Source of the DNA: Streptococcus mitis
Lineage (GTDB): Bacteria; Bacillota; Bacilli; Lactobacillales; Streptococcaceae
Assembly: GCF_003943935.1 (NCBI RefSeq)
Contig: NZ_RJOB01000004.1
Coordinates: 49,462 to 113,461 of the forward strand
Length of the DNA stretch: 64,000 bases
Direction: 5' to 3'
In this document: positions 29,153 through 37,515 of the stretch, in pieces
How positions within the stretch are numbered: position 1 is the first letter of the stretch
Layout of the letters: each line of letters begins with the position of its first letter
Position numbers and translations under genes: made by a program
Notes under the pieces: generated by a model
Database searches by the model: none
What the model was told of the DNA's origin: nothing
Seen by the model: only the letters and a program-made list of their open reading frames with translations

Positions 29153-31370
29153 GAAACTCCCTATTCCCCTAATTTACCTGAGTTTTCTATTGCTTTGGCT
29201 TTACTATTCTATTTTCTCAGCATACTATCTTGCTTTGTTAGGCTTTGTTTTTCTGCTAGTCTGTCTCTTTTTCCAATTTCCTTGGAAATCTGCTAGCAAA
29301 GTTCTAGTGATTTGTGGAATCTTTGGCTTCTGGTTTCTGTTTCAAAATTGGCAACAGAGTCAAGCAAGTCAAAATTTGGCGGATTCTGTTGAAAGGGTAC
29401 GGATTTTGCCTGATACTATTAAAGTCAATGGTGACAGTCTATCCTTTCGTGGCAAGTCTGATGGACGCATTTTTCAAGTTTATTATAAACTCCAGTCCGA
29501 GGAGGAGAAAGAAACCTTTCAAGCTTTAACCGACATTCATGAGATAGGACTAGAAGGGAAGCTTTCGGAGCCAGAAGGGAAGAGAAATTTTGGTGGTTTC
29601 GACTACCAAACCTATCTGAAAACTCAGGGAATTTACCAGATTCTCAATATCAAAAAAATCCAGTCACTTCAAAAGGTTGGCAGTTTGGATATAGGTGAAA
29701 ATCTGTCCAGTGTACGCCGAAAGGCTGTAGTTTGGATTAAGACGCACTTTCCAGACCCTATGCGCAATTACATGACAGGACTCTTGCTAGGACATCTGGA
29801 TATAGACTTTGAGGAGATGAATGAGCTTTATTCTAGTCTAGGAATTATCCACCTCTTTGCCTTGTCGGGTATGCAGGTAGGTTTTTTCATGGATGGCTTT
29901 AAGAAACTTCTCTTGCGATTGGGCTTGACCCAAGAAAAGTTGAAATGGCTAACTTATCCCTTTTCCCTTATTTATGCAGGCCTGACTGGATTTTCAGCCT
30001 CGGTCATTCGCAGTCTCTTACAAAAGTTACTGGCTCAACATGGTGTTAAGGGCTTGGATAATTTTGCTCTGACGGTGCTTGTCCTCTTTATTATCATGCC
30101 CAACTTTTTCTTGACAGCAGGAGGAGTCTTGTCCTGCGCTTATGCTTTTATCTTGACCATGACTAGCAAAGAAGGAGAGGGGCTTAAGGCTATTGCCAGA
30201 GAAAGTCTAGTCATTTCCTTGGGAATATTGCCCATTCTGTCCTTCTATTTTGCGGAATTTCAACCTTGGTCCATCCTTTTGACCTTTGTCTTTTCCTTTC
30301 TATTTGACTTGGTCTTCTTACCGCTCTTGTCTATCTTATTTGCCCTTTCCTTTCTCTATCCAGTCATTCAGCTGAATTTTATCTTTGAATGGTTGGAGGG
30401 AATGATTCGCTTGGTGTCGCAGGTGGCAAGTAGGCCTCTGGTCTTTGGACAACCCAATGTATGGCTTTTAATCTTATTGTTAATTTCCTTGGCTTTGGTC
30501 TATGATTTGAGGAAAAATATCAAAAGAGTAGCTGGCTTCAGCTTACTTATTGTGGGTCTCTTTTTCTTGACCAAGCATCCACTGGAAAATGAAATCACCA
30601 TGCTGGATGTGGGGCAAGGTGAAAGTATTTTCTTACGGGATGTAACTGGTAAAACCATTCTCATAGATGTCGGTGGCAAGGCAGAATCTAATAAGAAAAT
30701 CGAAAAATGGCAAGAAAAGGCGACGACCAGCAATGCACAGAGAAGCTTGATCCCCTATCTAAAAAGTCGAGGAGTAGCCAAGATTGATCAGCTAATTTTG
30801 ACAAATACGGACAAGGAACATGTTGGAGATTTGCTGGAGGTGACCAAGGCATTCCATGTAGGGGAAATTTTAGTGTCCAAAGGCAGTCTGAAACAGAAGG
30901 AATTTGTTGCAGAACTACAGGTAACTCAAACCAAGGTGCGCAGTGTGACAGAAGGAGAAAACTTGCCAATTTTTGGAAGTCAGTTAGAAGTCCTATCTCC
31001 AAGGAAAATTGGAGATCATGAAGATACCCTGGTTTTGTATGGAAAACTCTTGGATAAAAACTTTCTCTTCACTGGAAATTTGGAGGAGAAAGGAGAGAAG
31101 GGCTTGCTGAAGCACTATCCAGACTTGAAAATTGATGTCTTGAAAGCTGGCCAACATGGCTCTAAACAATCATCAAGTTCAGCCTTTTTAGAACAGCTCA
31201 AACCAGAGGTGATTCTCATTTCAGTTGGAAAGAGCAATCGAACGAAACTCCCTCATCAGGAAACCTTGACCCGACTGGAAACTATCAATAGCAAAGTATA
31301 TCGAACTGACCAGCAAGGGGCTATACGCTTTAAGGGTTGGAATAGTTGGAAAATCGAAAGCATTCGATAG
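29136..31370 (+). CDS. comEC: ComEC DNA translocation channel (CelB)
   Basis: A 744-residue polytopic membrane protein that carries the incoming single strand of DNA. It has N-terminal membrane segments and a DUF4131-like domain (1-200). The competence-domain core follows (about 205-480, with GLLLGHLDIDFEE and FALSGMQVG). A C-terminal metallo-beta-lactamase-like domain begins MLDVGQGESIFL near residue 489. In that domain the usual HxDxDH-type motif reads LTNTDKEHVGD, lacking the first histidine. The gene starts inside comEA. Confidence 0.96.
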   Translation: MLQWIKKLPIPLIYLSFLLLWLYYSIFSAYYLALLGFVFLLVCLFFQFPWKSASKVLVICGIFGFWFLFQNWQQSQASQNLADSVERVRILPDTIKVNGDSLSFRGKSDGRIFQVYYKLQSEEEKETFQALTDIHEIGLEGKLSEPEGKRNFGGFDYQTYLKTQGIYQILNIKKIQSLQKVGSLDIGENLSSVRRKAVVWIKTHFPDPMRNYMTGLLLGHLDIDFEEMNELYSSLGIIHLFALSGMQVGFFMDGFKKLLLRLGLTQEKLKWLTYPFSLIYAGLTGFSASVIRSLLQKLLAQHGVKGLDNFALTVLVLFIIMPNFFLTAGGVLSCAYAFILTMTSKEGEGLKAIARESLVISLGILPILSFYFAEFQPWSILLTFVFSFLFDLVFLPLLSILFALSFLYPVIQLNFIFEWLEGMIRLVSQVASRPLVFGQPNVWLLILLLISLALVYDLRKNIKRVAGFSLLIVGLFFLTKHPLENEITMLDVGQGESIFLRDVTGKTILIDVGGKAESNKKIEKWQEKATTSNAQRSLIPYLKSRGVAKIDQLILTNTDKEHVGDLLEVTKAFHVGEILVSKGSLKQKEFVAELQVTQTKVRSVTEGENLPIFGSQLEVLSPRKIGDHEDTLVLYGKLLDKNFLFTGNLEEKGEKGLLKHYPDLKIDVLKAGQHGSKQSSSSAFLEQLKPEVILISVGKSNRTKLPHQETLTRLETINSKVYRTDQQGAIRFKGWNSWKIESIR

Positions 31371-31418
31371 GAGGAAAAGTTGTTATAGATTAGTAAGAAA
31401 ACAAAAACCAAAAATCTG

Positions 31419-31447
31419 TTGCATAATAATGATAAAAACGATATAAT
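31419..31447 (+). promoter_or_regulatory. Strong promoter ahead of the peptide remnant and ABC genes
   Basis: TTGCAT at 31419-31424, a 17-bp spacer and a perfect TATAAT at 31442-31447. The gap 31371-31732 has no intact gene; it holds this promoter, the cre-like site and the decayed peptide gene. Confidence 0.8.
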
Positions 31448-31460
31448 GAAAGCGTGTTCA
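31447..31460 (+). promoter_or_regulatory. cre-like CcpA site overlapping the -10/start point
   Basis: TGAAAGCGTGTTCA matches TGWAANCGNTNWCA at 13 of 14 positions and has mirrored TGAA/TTCA arms. It starts on the last base of the -10 hexamer, so CcpA binding would block transcription. This is an inference from sequence. Confidence 0.55.
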
Positions 31461-31712
31461 ATATTAAAGATATAAATGCAATAAAACCATTAAAAATTAG
31501 CAAAAACCGTTTAATTAGTTAGTTTATGATCTATTGGTCTTTTTTAGTCCAGTGTATCTGCTGTGAGCGTCCTTAAAACTTATCGGTATGATTGGAAAGT
31601 ATAGTACGAACTATCACAGTCTCGTTATGATAGCTATTCTGAGTATAAAGTTGGTTCTGGCTGGAATTACGATCGTTATGAGGTACTAAACTACTACAGC
31701 GGAGGCTATTAA
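31454..31712 (+). pseudogene. Decayed small secreted tyrosine-rich peptide gene
   Basis: No intact ORF is present, but pieces join into one plausible precursor. Frame 31454-31546 reads VFNIKDINAIKPLKISKNR and then a hydrophobic stretch (FMIYWSFLV), like a signal peptide, with one stop at 31520. After a single frameshift near 31547 the frame continues SSVSAVSVLKTYRYDWKV, then a TAG at 31602, then YELSQSRYDSYSEYKVGSG followed by WNYDRYEVLNYYSGGY to a TAA at 31710. The last 35 residues include ten tyrosines. The product family is unknown. Its place between a strong promoter and an ABC transporter suggests an exported or targeted peptide. Confidence 0.45.
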
Positions 31713-31732
31713 TCCAAAAAGGAGGGCTAGAT

Positions 31733-32320
31733 ATGTTGCAGCTTACTCATGTGACCTTAAAAACGCGACAAGTCATTTTACAAGATGTTGATTTTACATT
31801 TGAAAAGGGTAGGATTTATGGTATTCTTGCTATCAATGGCTCTGGAAAGACGACACTGTTCCGTGCCATTAGCAATTTAATTCCTATAAGTAGTGGAAAT
31901 ATTGCAGCCCCTCCTTCTTTATTTTATTATGAGAGTATTGAATGGCTGGATGGAAACTTAAGTGGAATGGACTATCTTCGCCTTATCAAAAACATCTGGA
32001 AGTCAGGGCTGAACTTGGGGGATGAAATTGATTACTGGGAAATGTCTGACTATATCAGACTTCCCATTCGCAAGTATTCCTTAGGCATGAAGCAACGCTT
32101 GGTGATTGCCATGTATTTCCTCAGTCAGGCGAAATGCTGGCTTATGGATGAGATTACAAATGGCTTAGATGAGTATTATCGACAGAAGTTTTTTGATAGG
32201 CTGGCACAAATTGATAGACAAGAACAGCTGGTTCTTTTAAGTTCCCACTATAAGGAAGAGTTGCTTGATGTCTGCGATAGAGTAGTAACCATTCATCAGG
32301 GGCAGATAGAAGAGGTTTAG
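31733..32320 (+). CDS. ABC transporter ATP-binding protein
   Basis: A 195-residue short ATPase. Walker A is GILAINGSGKTTLF (28-41), the signature is SLGMKQR (relaxed from LSGGQ), Walker B is CWLMDEITNGLD, and the switch histidine is in LLSSHYKEE. It is shorter than most such ATPases and resembles those of peptide/bacteriocin-type exporters. AAAGGAGGG precedes the ATG. The permease starts 3 bp after its stop. Substrate is unknown; the upstream peptide remnant is the only hint. Confidence 0.9.
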   Translation: MLQLTHVTLKTRQVILQDVDFTFEKGRIYGILAINGSGKTTLFRAISNLIPISSGNIAAPPSLFYYESIEWLDGNLSGMDYLRLIKNIWKSGLNLGDEIDYWEMSDYIRLPIRKYSLGMKQRLVIAMYFLSQAKCWLMDEITNGLDEYYRQKFFDRLAQIDRQEQLVLLSSHYKEELLDVCDRVVTIHQGQIEEV

Positions 32321-32323
32321 TTT

Positions 32324-33508
32324 ATGAAAGATGTTAGTCTATTTTTATTAAAAAAAGTTTTCAAAAGTCGCTTAAACTGGATTATCTTAGCTTTATTTGT
32401 ATCTGGACTCGGTGTTACCTTTTATTTAAATAGTCGGACTGCAAACTCACACAGCTTGGAGAGCGAGTTGGAAACCTATCTTGTAAAAAATGAGAGAGTC
32501 ATCAATGAATATGAAGAGGAACTCTCCCAAATATCTGATACCAACTCGGAGGAATACCAGATTGCTAAAATTAATTTAGAATCGCAAAAAAATCATTCGA
32601 CTCAAAAGACAGAAATTCTGACTTTATTAAAAGAAGGGCGATGGAAAGAAGCTTACTATTTGCAGTGGCAAGATGAAGAGAAGAATTATGAAATGATATC
32701 AAATAACCCGACTGTTAGCTCTGACTTTAAAATGGCGGTTGACCGCCAACGAAAGATTTACCAAGCCCTGTATCCCTTGAACATAAAAGCACATACTTTG
32801 GAGTTTCCGATCCACGGGATTGATCAGATTATCTGGATTTTAGAGGCTATCATCCCAACCTTGTTTGTGATTGCTATTATTTTTATGCTAACGCAACTAT
32901 TTGCAGAAAGATATCAAAATCATCTGGACACAGCTCAGTTATATCCTTTTTCAAAAGTGACATTTGCAATGTCCTCTCTTGGAGTTGGAGTGGGTTATGT
33001 AACTGTACTGTTTATCGGAATCAGCGGATTTTCTTTTCTAGTGGGAAGTCTGATAAGTGGTTTTGGACAGTTAGATTATCCCTACCCGATTTATAGCTTA
33101 GTGAATCAAGAGGTAACTATTGGAAAGATACAAGATGTGTTATTTCCTGGCTTGTTCTTAGCTTTCTTAGCCTTTATCGTCATTGTGGAAGTAGTGTACT
33201 TGATTGCTTACTTTTTCAAGCAAAAAATGCCTGTCCTTTTTCTTTCACTCATTGGGATTGTTGGCTTATTGTTTGGCATCCAAACAATTCAGCCTCTTCA
33301 AAGGATTGCACATCTGATTCCCTTTACTTACTTGCGTTCAGTGGAGATTTTGTCTGGAAGATTACCTAAGCAAATTGATAATGTCAATCTGAATTGGAGC
33401 ATGGGGATAGTCTTACTTCCTTGCCTGATTATCCTTTTGTTAGTGGGGATTCTATTTATCGAAAGATGGGGAAGTTCACAGAAAAAAGAATTTTTTAATA
33501 GATCCTAG
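32324..33508 (+). CDS. ABC transporter membrane subunit
   Basis: A 394-residue membrane protein with a signal-anchor-like helix at about 15-31 and a long extracellular region (32-165) rich in charged coiled-coil-like residues (ELETYLVKNERVINEYEEEL). About five further helices lie between 180 and 385. This one helix, large outer domain, helix cluster layout is shared with ABC-2-type bacteriocin or lantibiotic immunity permeases. I cannot name the family. It ends with KKEFFNRS. Confidence 0.85.
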   Translation: MKDVSLFLLKKVFKSRLNWIILALFVSGLGVTFYLNSRTANSHSLESELETYLVKNERVINEYEEELSQISDTNSEEYQIAKINLESQKNHSTQKTEILTLLKEGRWKEAYYLQWQDEEKNYEMISNNPTVSSDFKMAVDRQRKIYQALYPLNIKAHTLEFPIHGIDQIIWILEAIIPTLFVIAIIFMLTQLFAERYQNHLDTAQLYPFSKVTFAMSSLGVGVGYVTVLFIGISGFSFLVGSLISGFGQLDYPYPIYSLVNQEVTIGKIQDVLFPGLFLAFLAFIVIVEVVYLIAYFFKQKMPVLFLSLIGIVGLLFGIQTIQPLQRIAHLIPFTYLRSVEILSGRLPKQIDNVNLNWSMGIVLLPCLIILLLVGILFIERWGSSQKKEFFNRS

Positions 33509-33541
33509 CTTTCCTATAGGGAAAATAAGTAAAAACTAACA

Positions 33542-33574
33542 TAGAGAGGGAATCAACTTGATTCTCTCTTTTTG
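33542..33574 (+). terminator. Terminator of the ABC transporter unit
   Basis: AGAGAGGGAATCAA pairs with TTGATTCTCTCT and is followed by TTTTTGATT. Confidence 0.7.
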
Positions 33575-33631
33575 ATTAGGAAATCAATGAAAAATACAAA
33601 CACAAACTTTTCAAAAAAATAACTTTTTATC

Positions 33632-33660
33632 TTGACAAGGGCTAGAAAACTTGGTATCAT
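33632..33660 (+). promoter_or_regulatory. Promoter of infC-rpmI-rplT
   Basis: A perfect TTGACA at 33632-33637, 17-bp spacer, TATCAT at 33655-33660. The 316-bp gap 33509-33824 is made up of this promoter and the L20 leader. TTTTTGATT near 33570 (after GAGAGGGAATC...GATTCTCTC) ends the ABC unit. Confidence 0.85.
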
Positions 33661-33666
33661 ATAAAA

Positions 33667-33800
33667 GTTGAGAAAAGCAGAAGTGAGAGCTTCTCGCCTT
33701 GTGACATTAAGTTGCCTGGCCCTACGGATGAAAAGTTTCTAAGAAACGCTATCATAACGTGCGGGCTTGTATATTTACGAGTCCGCTATTGTTTTTCTCT
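33667..33800 (+). promoter_or_regulatory. L20-type leader RNA with attenuator hairpin
   Basis: A structured leader of about 135 nt ends in a terminator: GCGGGCTTGTA (33761-33771) pairs with TACGAGTCCGC (33776-33786), 11 bp with two wobble pairs, followed by TATTGTTTTTCT. In Firmicutes an L20 leader ahead of infC-rpmI-rplT allows L20 to cause early termination. Position and terminator support that; I have not folded the upper part. Confidence 0.75.
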
Positions 33801-33824
33801 AATAAAACAAAAGAGGTGAAAACC

Positions 33825-34346
33825 ATAGCAAAGCAAGACTTATTCATCAATGATGAGATTCGTGTACGTGAAGTTCGCTTGATTGGTCTTGAAGGAGAAC
33901 AACTAGGCATTAAGCCACTCAGTGAAGCGCAAGCTTTGGCTGATAATGCTAATGTTGACCTAGTATTGATTCAACCCCAAGCCAAACCGCCTGTTGCAAA
34001 AATTATGGACTACGGTAAGTTCAAATTTGAGTACCAGAAGAAGCAAAAAGAACAACGTAAAAAACAAAGTGTTGTTACTGTGAAAGAAGTTCGTCTAAGT
34101 CCAACTATTGACAAGGGTGACTTTGATACAAAACTTCGCAATGCACGCAAATTCCTTGAAAAAGGAAATAAAGTTAAGGTATCTATTCGCTTTAAGGGTC
34201 GTATGATTACCCATAAAGAGATTGGTGCAAAAGTTTTAGCCGAGTTTGCTGAAGCAACTCAAGATATTGCCATCATCGAACAACGTGCTAAAATGGATGG
34301 ACGTCAAATGTTCATGCAATTGGCGCCAGCGACTGACAAAAAATAA
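33825..34346 (+). CDS. infC: Translation initiation factor IF-3, probable ATA start
   Basis: A 173-residue factor that monitors start-codon and tRNA choice on the 30S subunit. The N-terminal domain begins [20 protein letters not shown], a lysine-rich linker lies around residue 70-85 ([11 protein letters not shown]), and the C-terminal domain contains [11 protein letters not shown]. No ATG is placed correctly. AGAGGTGA (33812-33819) lies 5 nt before ATA at 33825. The in-frame GTG at 33816 is inside that ribosome-binding site. Some annotations extend upstream to near 33798, but no ribosome-binding site supports that. IF-3 genes are known for rare starts that IF-3 itself discriminates against. 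Confidence 0.9.
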
Positions 34347-34378
34347 TTGTCAGAAAGTTAAATAAAGGAGAAAAAATC

Positions 34379-34579
34379 ATGCCAAAACAAAAAACACACC
34401 GCGCATCAGCTAAACGTTTCAAACGTACAGGTTCTGGTGGACTTAAACGTTTCCGTGCTTACACTTCTCACCGTTTCCACGGAAAAACTAAGAAACAACG
34501 TCGTCATCTTCGTAAAGCATCTATGGTGCATTCAGGAGATTACAAACGTATCAAAGCAATGCTTACTCGTTTGAAATAA
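34379..34579 (+). CDS. rpmI: 50S ribosomal protein L35
   Basis: A 66-residue, very basic large-subunit protein starting [20 protein letters not shown] with the usual [17 protein letters not shown] segment. AAGGAGAAAAAATC precedes the ATG. Highly expressed codon use. Second gene of infC-rpmI-rplT. Confidence 0.98.
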   Translation: MPKQKTHRASAKRFKRTGSGGLKRFRAYTSHRFHGKTKKQRRHLRKASMVHSGDYKRIKAMLTRLK

Positions 34580-34630
34580 TAGTTTGACTGTAAGTAAAGA
34601 ATTCTAGGAAATATTTGGAGGAAATAAAAC

Positions 34631-34990
34631 ATGGCACGTGTTAAAGGTGGCGTTGTATCACGCAAACGTCGTAAACGTATTCTTAAATTAGCAAAAGGTT
34701 ACTATGGAGCTAAACACATCTTGTTCCGTACTGCAAAAGAACAAGTAATGAACTCTTACTACTATGCATACCGTGACCGTCGTCAGAAAAAACGTGACTT
34801 CCGCAAATTGTGGATCACTCGTATCAACGCGGCAGCTCGTATGAACGGACTTTCATACTCACAATTGATGCATGGTTTGAAATTGGCTGAGATCGAAGTT
34901 AACCGTAAAATGCTTGCTGACTTGGCTGTTAACGATGCAGCAGCTTTCACAGCTCTTGCAGATGCAGCTAAAGCAAAACTTGGTAAATAA
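34631..34990 (+). CDS. rplT: 50S ribosomal protein L20
   Basis: A 119-residue assembly protein of the large subunit starting [20 protein letters not shown] with the [15 protein letters not shown]-like rRNA-binding segment. It is the likely autoregulator acting on the leader at 33667. TTGGAGGAAATAAAAC precedes the ATG. A strong terminator follows. Confidence 0.98.
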   Translation: MARVKGGVVSRKRRKRILKLAKGYYGAKHILFRTAKEQVMNSYYYAYRDRRQKKRDFRKLWITRINAAARMNGLSYSQLMHGLKLAEIEVNRKMLADLAVNDAAAFTALADAAKAKLGK

Positions 34991-34998
34991 TAACTGAT

Positions 34999-35030
34999 GA
35001 GACTGGAACAGGATTGTCCCAGTCTTTTTA
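34999..35030 (+). terminator. Terminator of infC-rpmI-rplT
   Basis: AGACTGGAACA, ggat, TGTCCCAGTCT, then TTTT. Confidence 0.85.
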
Positions 35031-35049
35031 AAAAATAAAGGAGAAAAAA

Positions 35050-35430
35050 ATGGCTTCAAAAATGCTACACACTTGCTTGCGAGTAGAAAATCTTGAAAAA
35101 TCAATCGCATTTTATCAAGATGCTTTTGGTTTTAAAGAATTGCGTCGCAGAGATTTTCCAGACCATGCCTTCACAATTGTCTATCTAGGACTTGAGGGTG
35201 ACGACTATGAGTTGGAGTTGACTTATAACTACGATCATGGTCCTTATGTGGTTGGAGATGGGTTTGCCCATATCGCCCTCAGTACACCTGATCTTGAAGC
35301 TCTTCATCAAGAGCACAGTGCCAAAGGCTATGAAGTGACTGAGCCAAATGGTCTACCAGGAACTGCACCAAACTATTACTTTGTCAAAGACCCTGATGGC
35401 TACAAGGTCGAAGTCATTCGTGAAAAATAA
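35050..35430 (+). CDS. gloA: Lactoylglutathione lyase-like glyoxalase
   Basis: A 126-residue VOC-superfamily protein that resembles glyoxalase I, which isomerises the methylglyoxal-thiol adduct. Metal-ligand-type residues are visible: H6 (HTCLRVENLEKS), E in YELELTYNYDHG near residue 58, H in FAHIALST near residue 77, and E in VEVIREK at the end. AAAGGAGAAAAAA lies before the ATG. The gene is single, flanked by terminators. Confidence 0.9.
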   Translation: MASKMLHTCLRVENLEKSIAFYQDAFGFKELRRRDFPDHAFTIVYLGLEGDDYELELTYNYDHGPYVVGDGFAHIALSTPDLEALHQEHSAKGYEVTEPNGLPGTAPNYYFVKDPDGYKVEVIREK

Positions 35431-35437
35431 TCTCGTG

Positions 35438-35477
35438 AAGTCAAGTAGAATGTTCGTTTTCTACTTGACTTTTTTTA
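35438..35477 (+). terminator. Terminator of gloA
   Basis: AGTCAAGTAGAA pairs with TTCTACTTGACT and is followed by TTTTTTT. Its descending arm contains the -35 of the next promoter. Confidence 0.9.
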
Positions 35478-35493
35478 TCTGAAAGAGTATACT
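35465..35493 (+). promoter_or_regulatory. Promoter of pyrK-pyrD
   Basis: TTGACT at 35465-35470, 17-bp spacer and TATACT at 35488-35493. The -35 lies inside the gloA terminator stem. Confidence 0.75.
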
Positions 35494-35508
35494 AGTAAAA
35501 ATTTAACC

Positions 35509-35670
35509 TTTAAGGGGAGTCCAGAGAGACTCACAAGGTGTCAGATAAAAGAATAGTGCAATTTTCTAGAGGAGACTTTTTGAGTGTGCTCTCTTCTGTT
35601 GTACGATTTTAACTGAGGCCTTGCACTAGCAAGGTCTTTTCTTTGTCTGGTCCCCTTAAAATTTAAGGAG
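35509..35670 (+). promoter_or_regulatory. PyrR-type attenuation leader of pyrK-pyrD
   Basis: GGAGTCCAGAGAGACTC (35516-35532) is a PyrR-binding hairpin (AGTCCAGAGAGRCT consensus). A terminator hairpin GGCCTTGC, acta, GCAAGGTC, TTTTC lies at 35617-35642. TTTAAGGGGA at 35509-35518 is perfectly complementary to TCCCCTTAAA at 35651-35660, just before the pyrK ribosome-binding site. With UMP, PyrR should favour termination. Confidence 0.8.
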
Positions 35671-35678
35671 GAAAAGTC

Positions 35679-37428
<1,750 letters not shown>

Positions 37429-37479
37429 ACTGCAATCAATCTGTTATAAATTTTTTAATGATTAGTAAGTAAACAAGCT

Positions 37480-37515
37480 AAAAATCCTGATTGTAAGTGA
37501 AATCAGGATTTTTTC
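37480..37515. terminator. Bidirectional terminator between pyrD and pavA
   Basis: AAAAATCCTGATT, 8-nt loop, AATCAGGATTTTT. It overlaps the last codons of pavA. Confidence 0.85.

Noticed and set aside
31605-31712. Lactococcin-972-like bacteriocin
   Set aside because: The Tyr-rich tail has a faint S-Y-S-x-Y resemblance, but the rest of the family pattern is missing, so I left the family unnamed.
33759-33824. Upstream ATG start for infC
   Set aside because: It would begin inside the leader terminator stem and lacks a ribosome-binding site.
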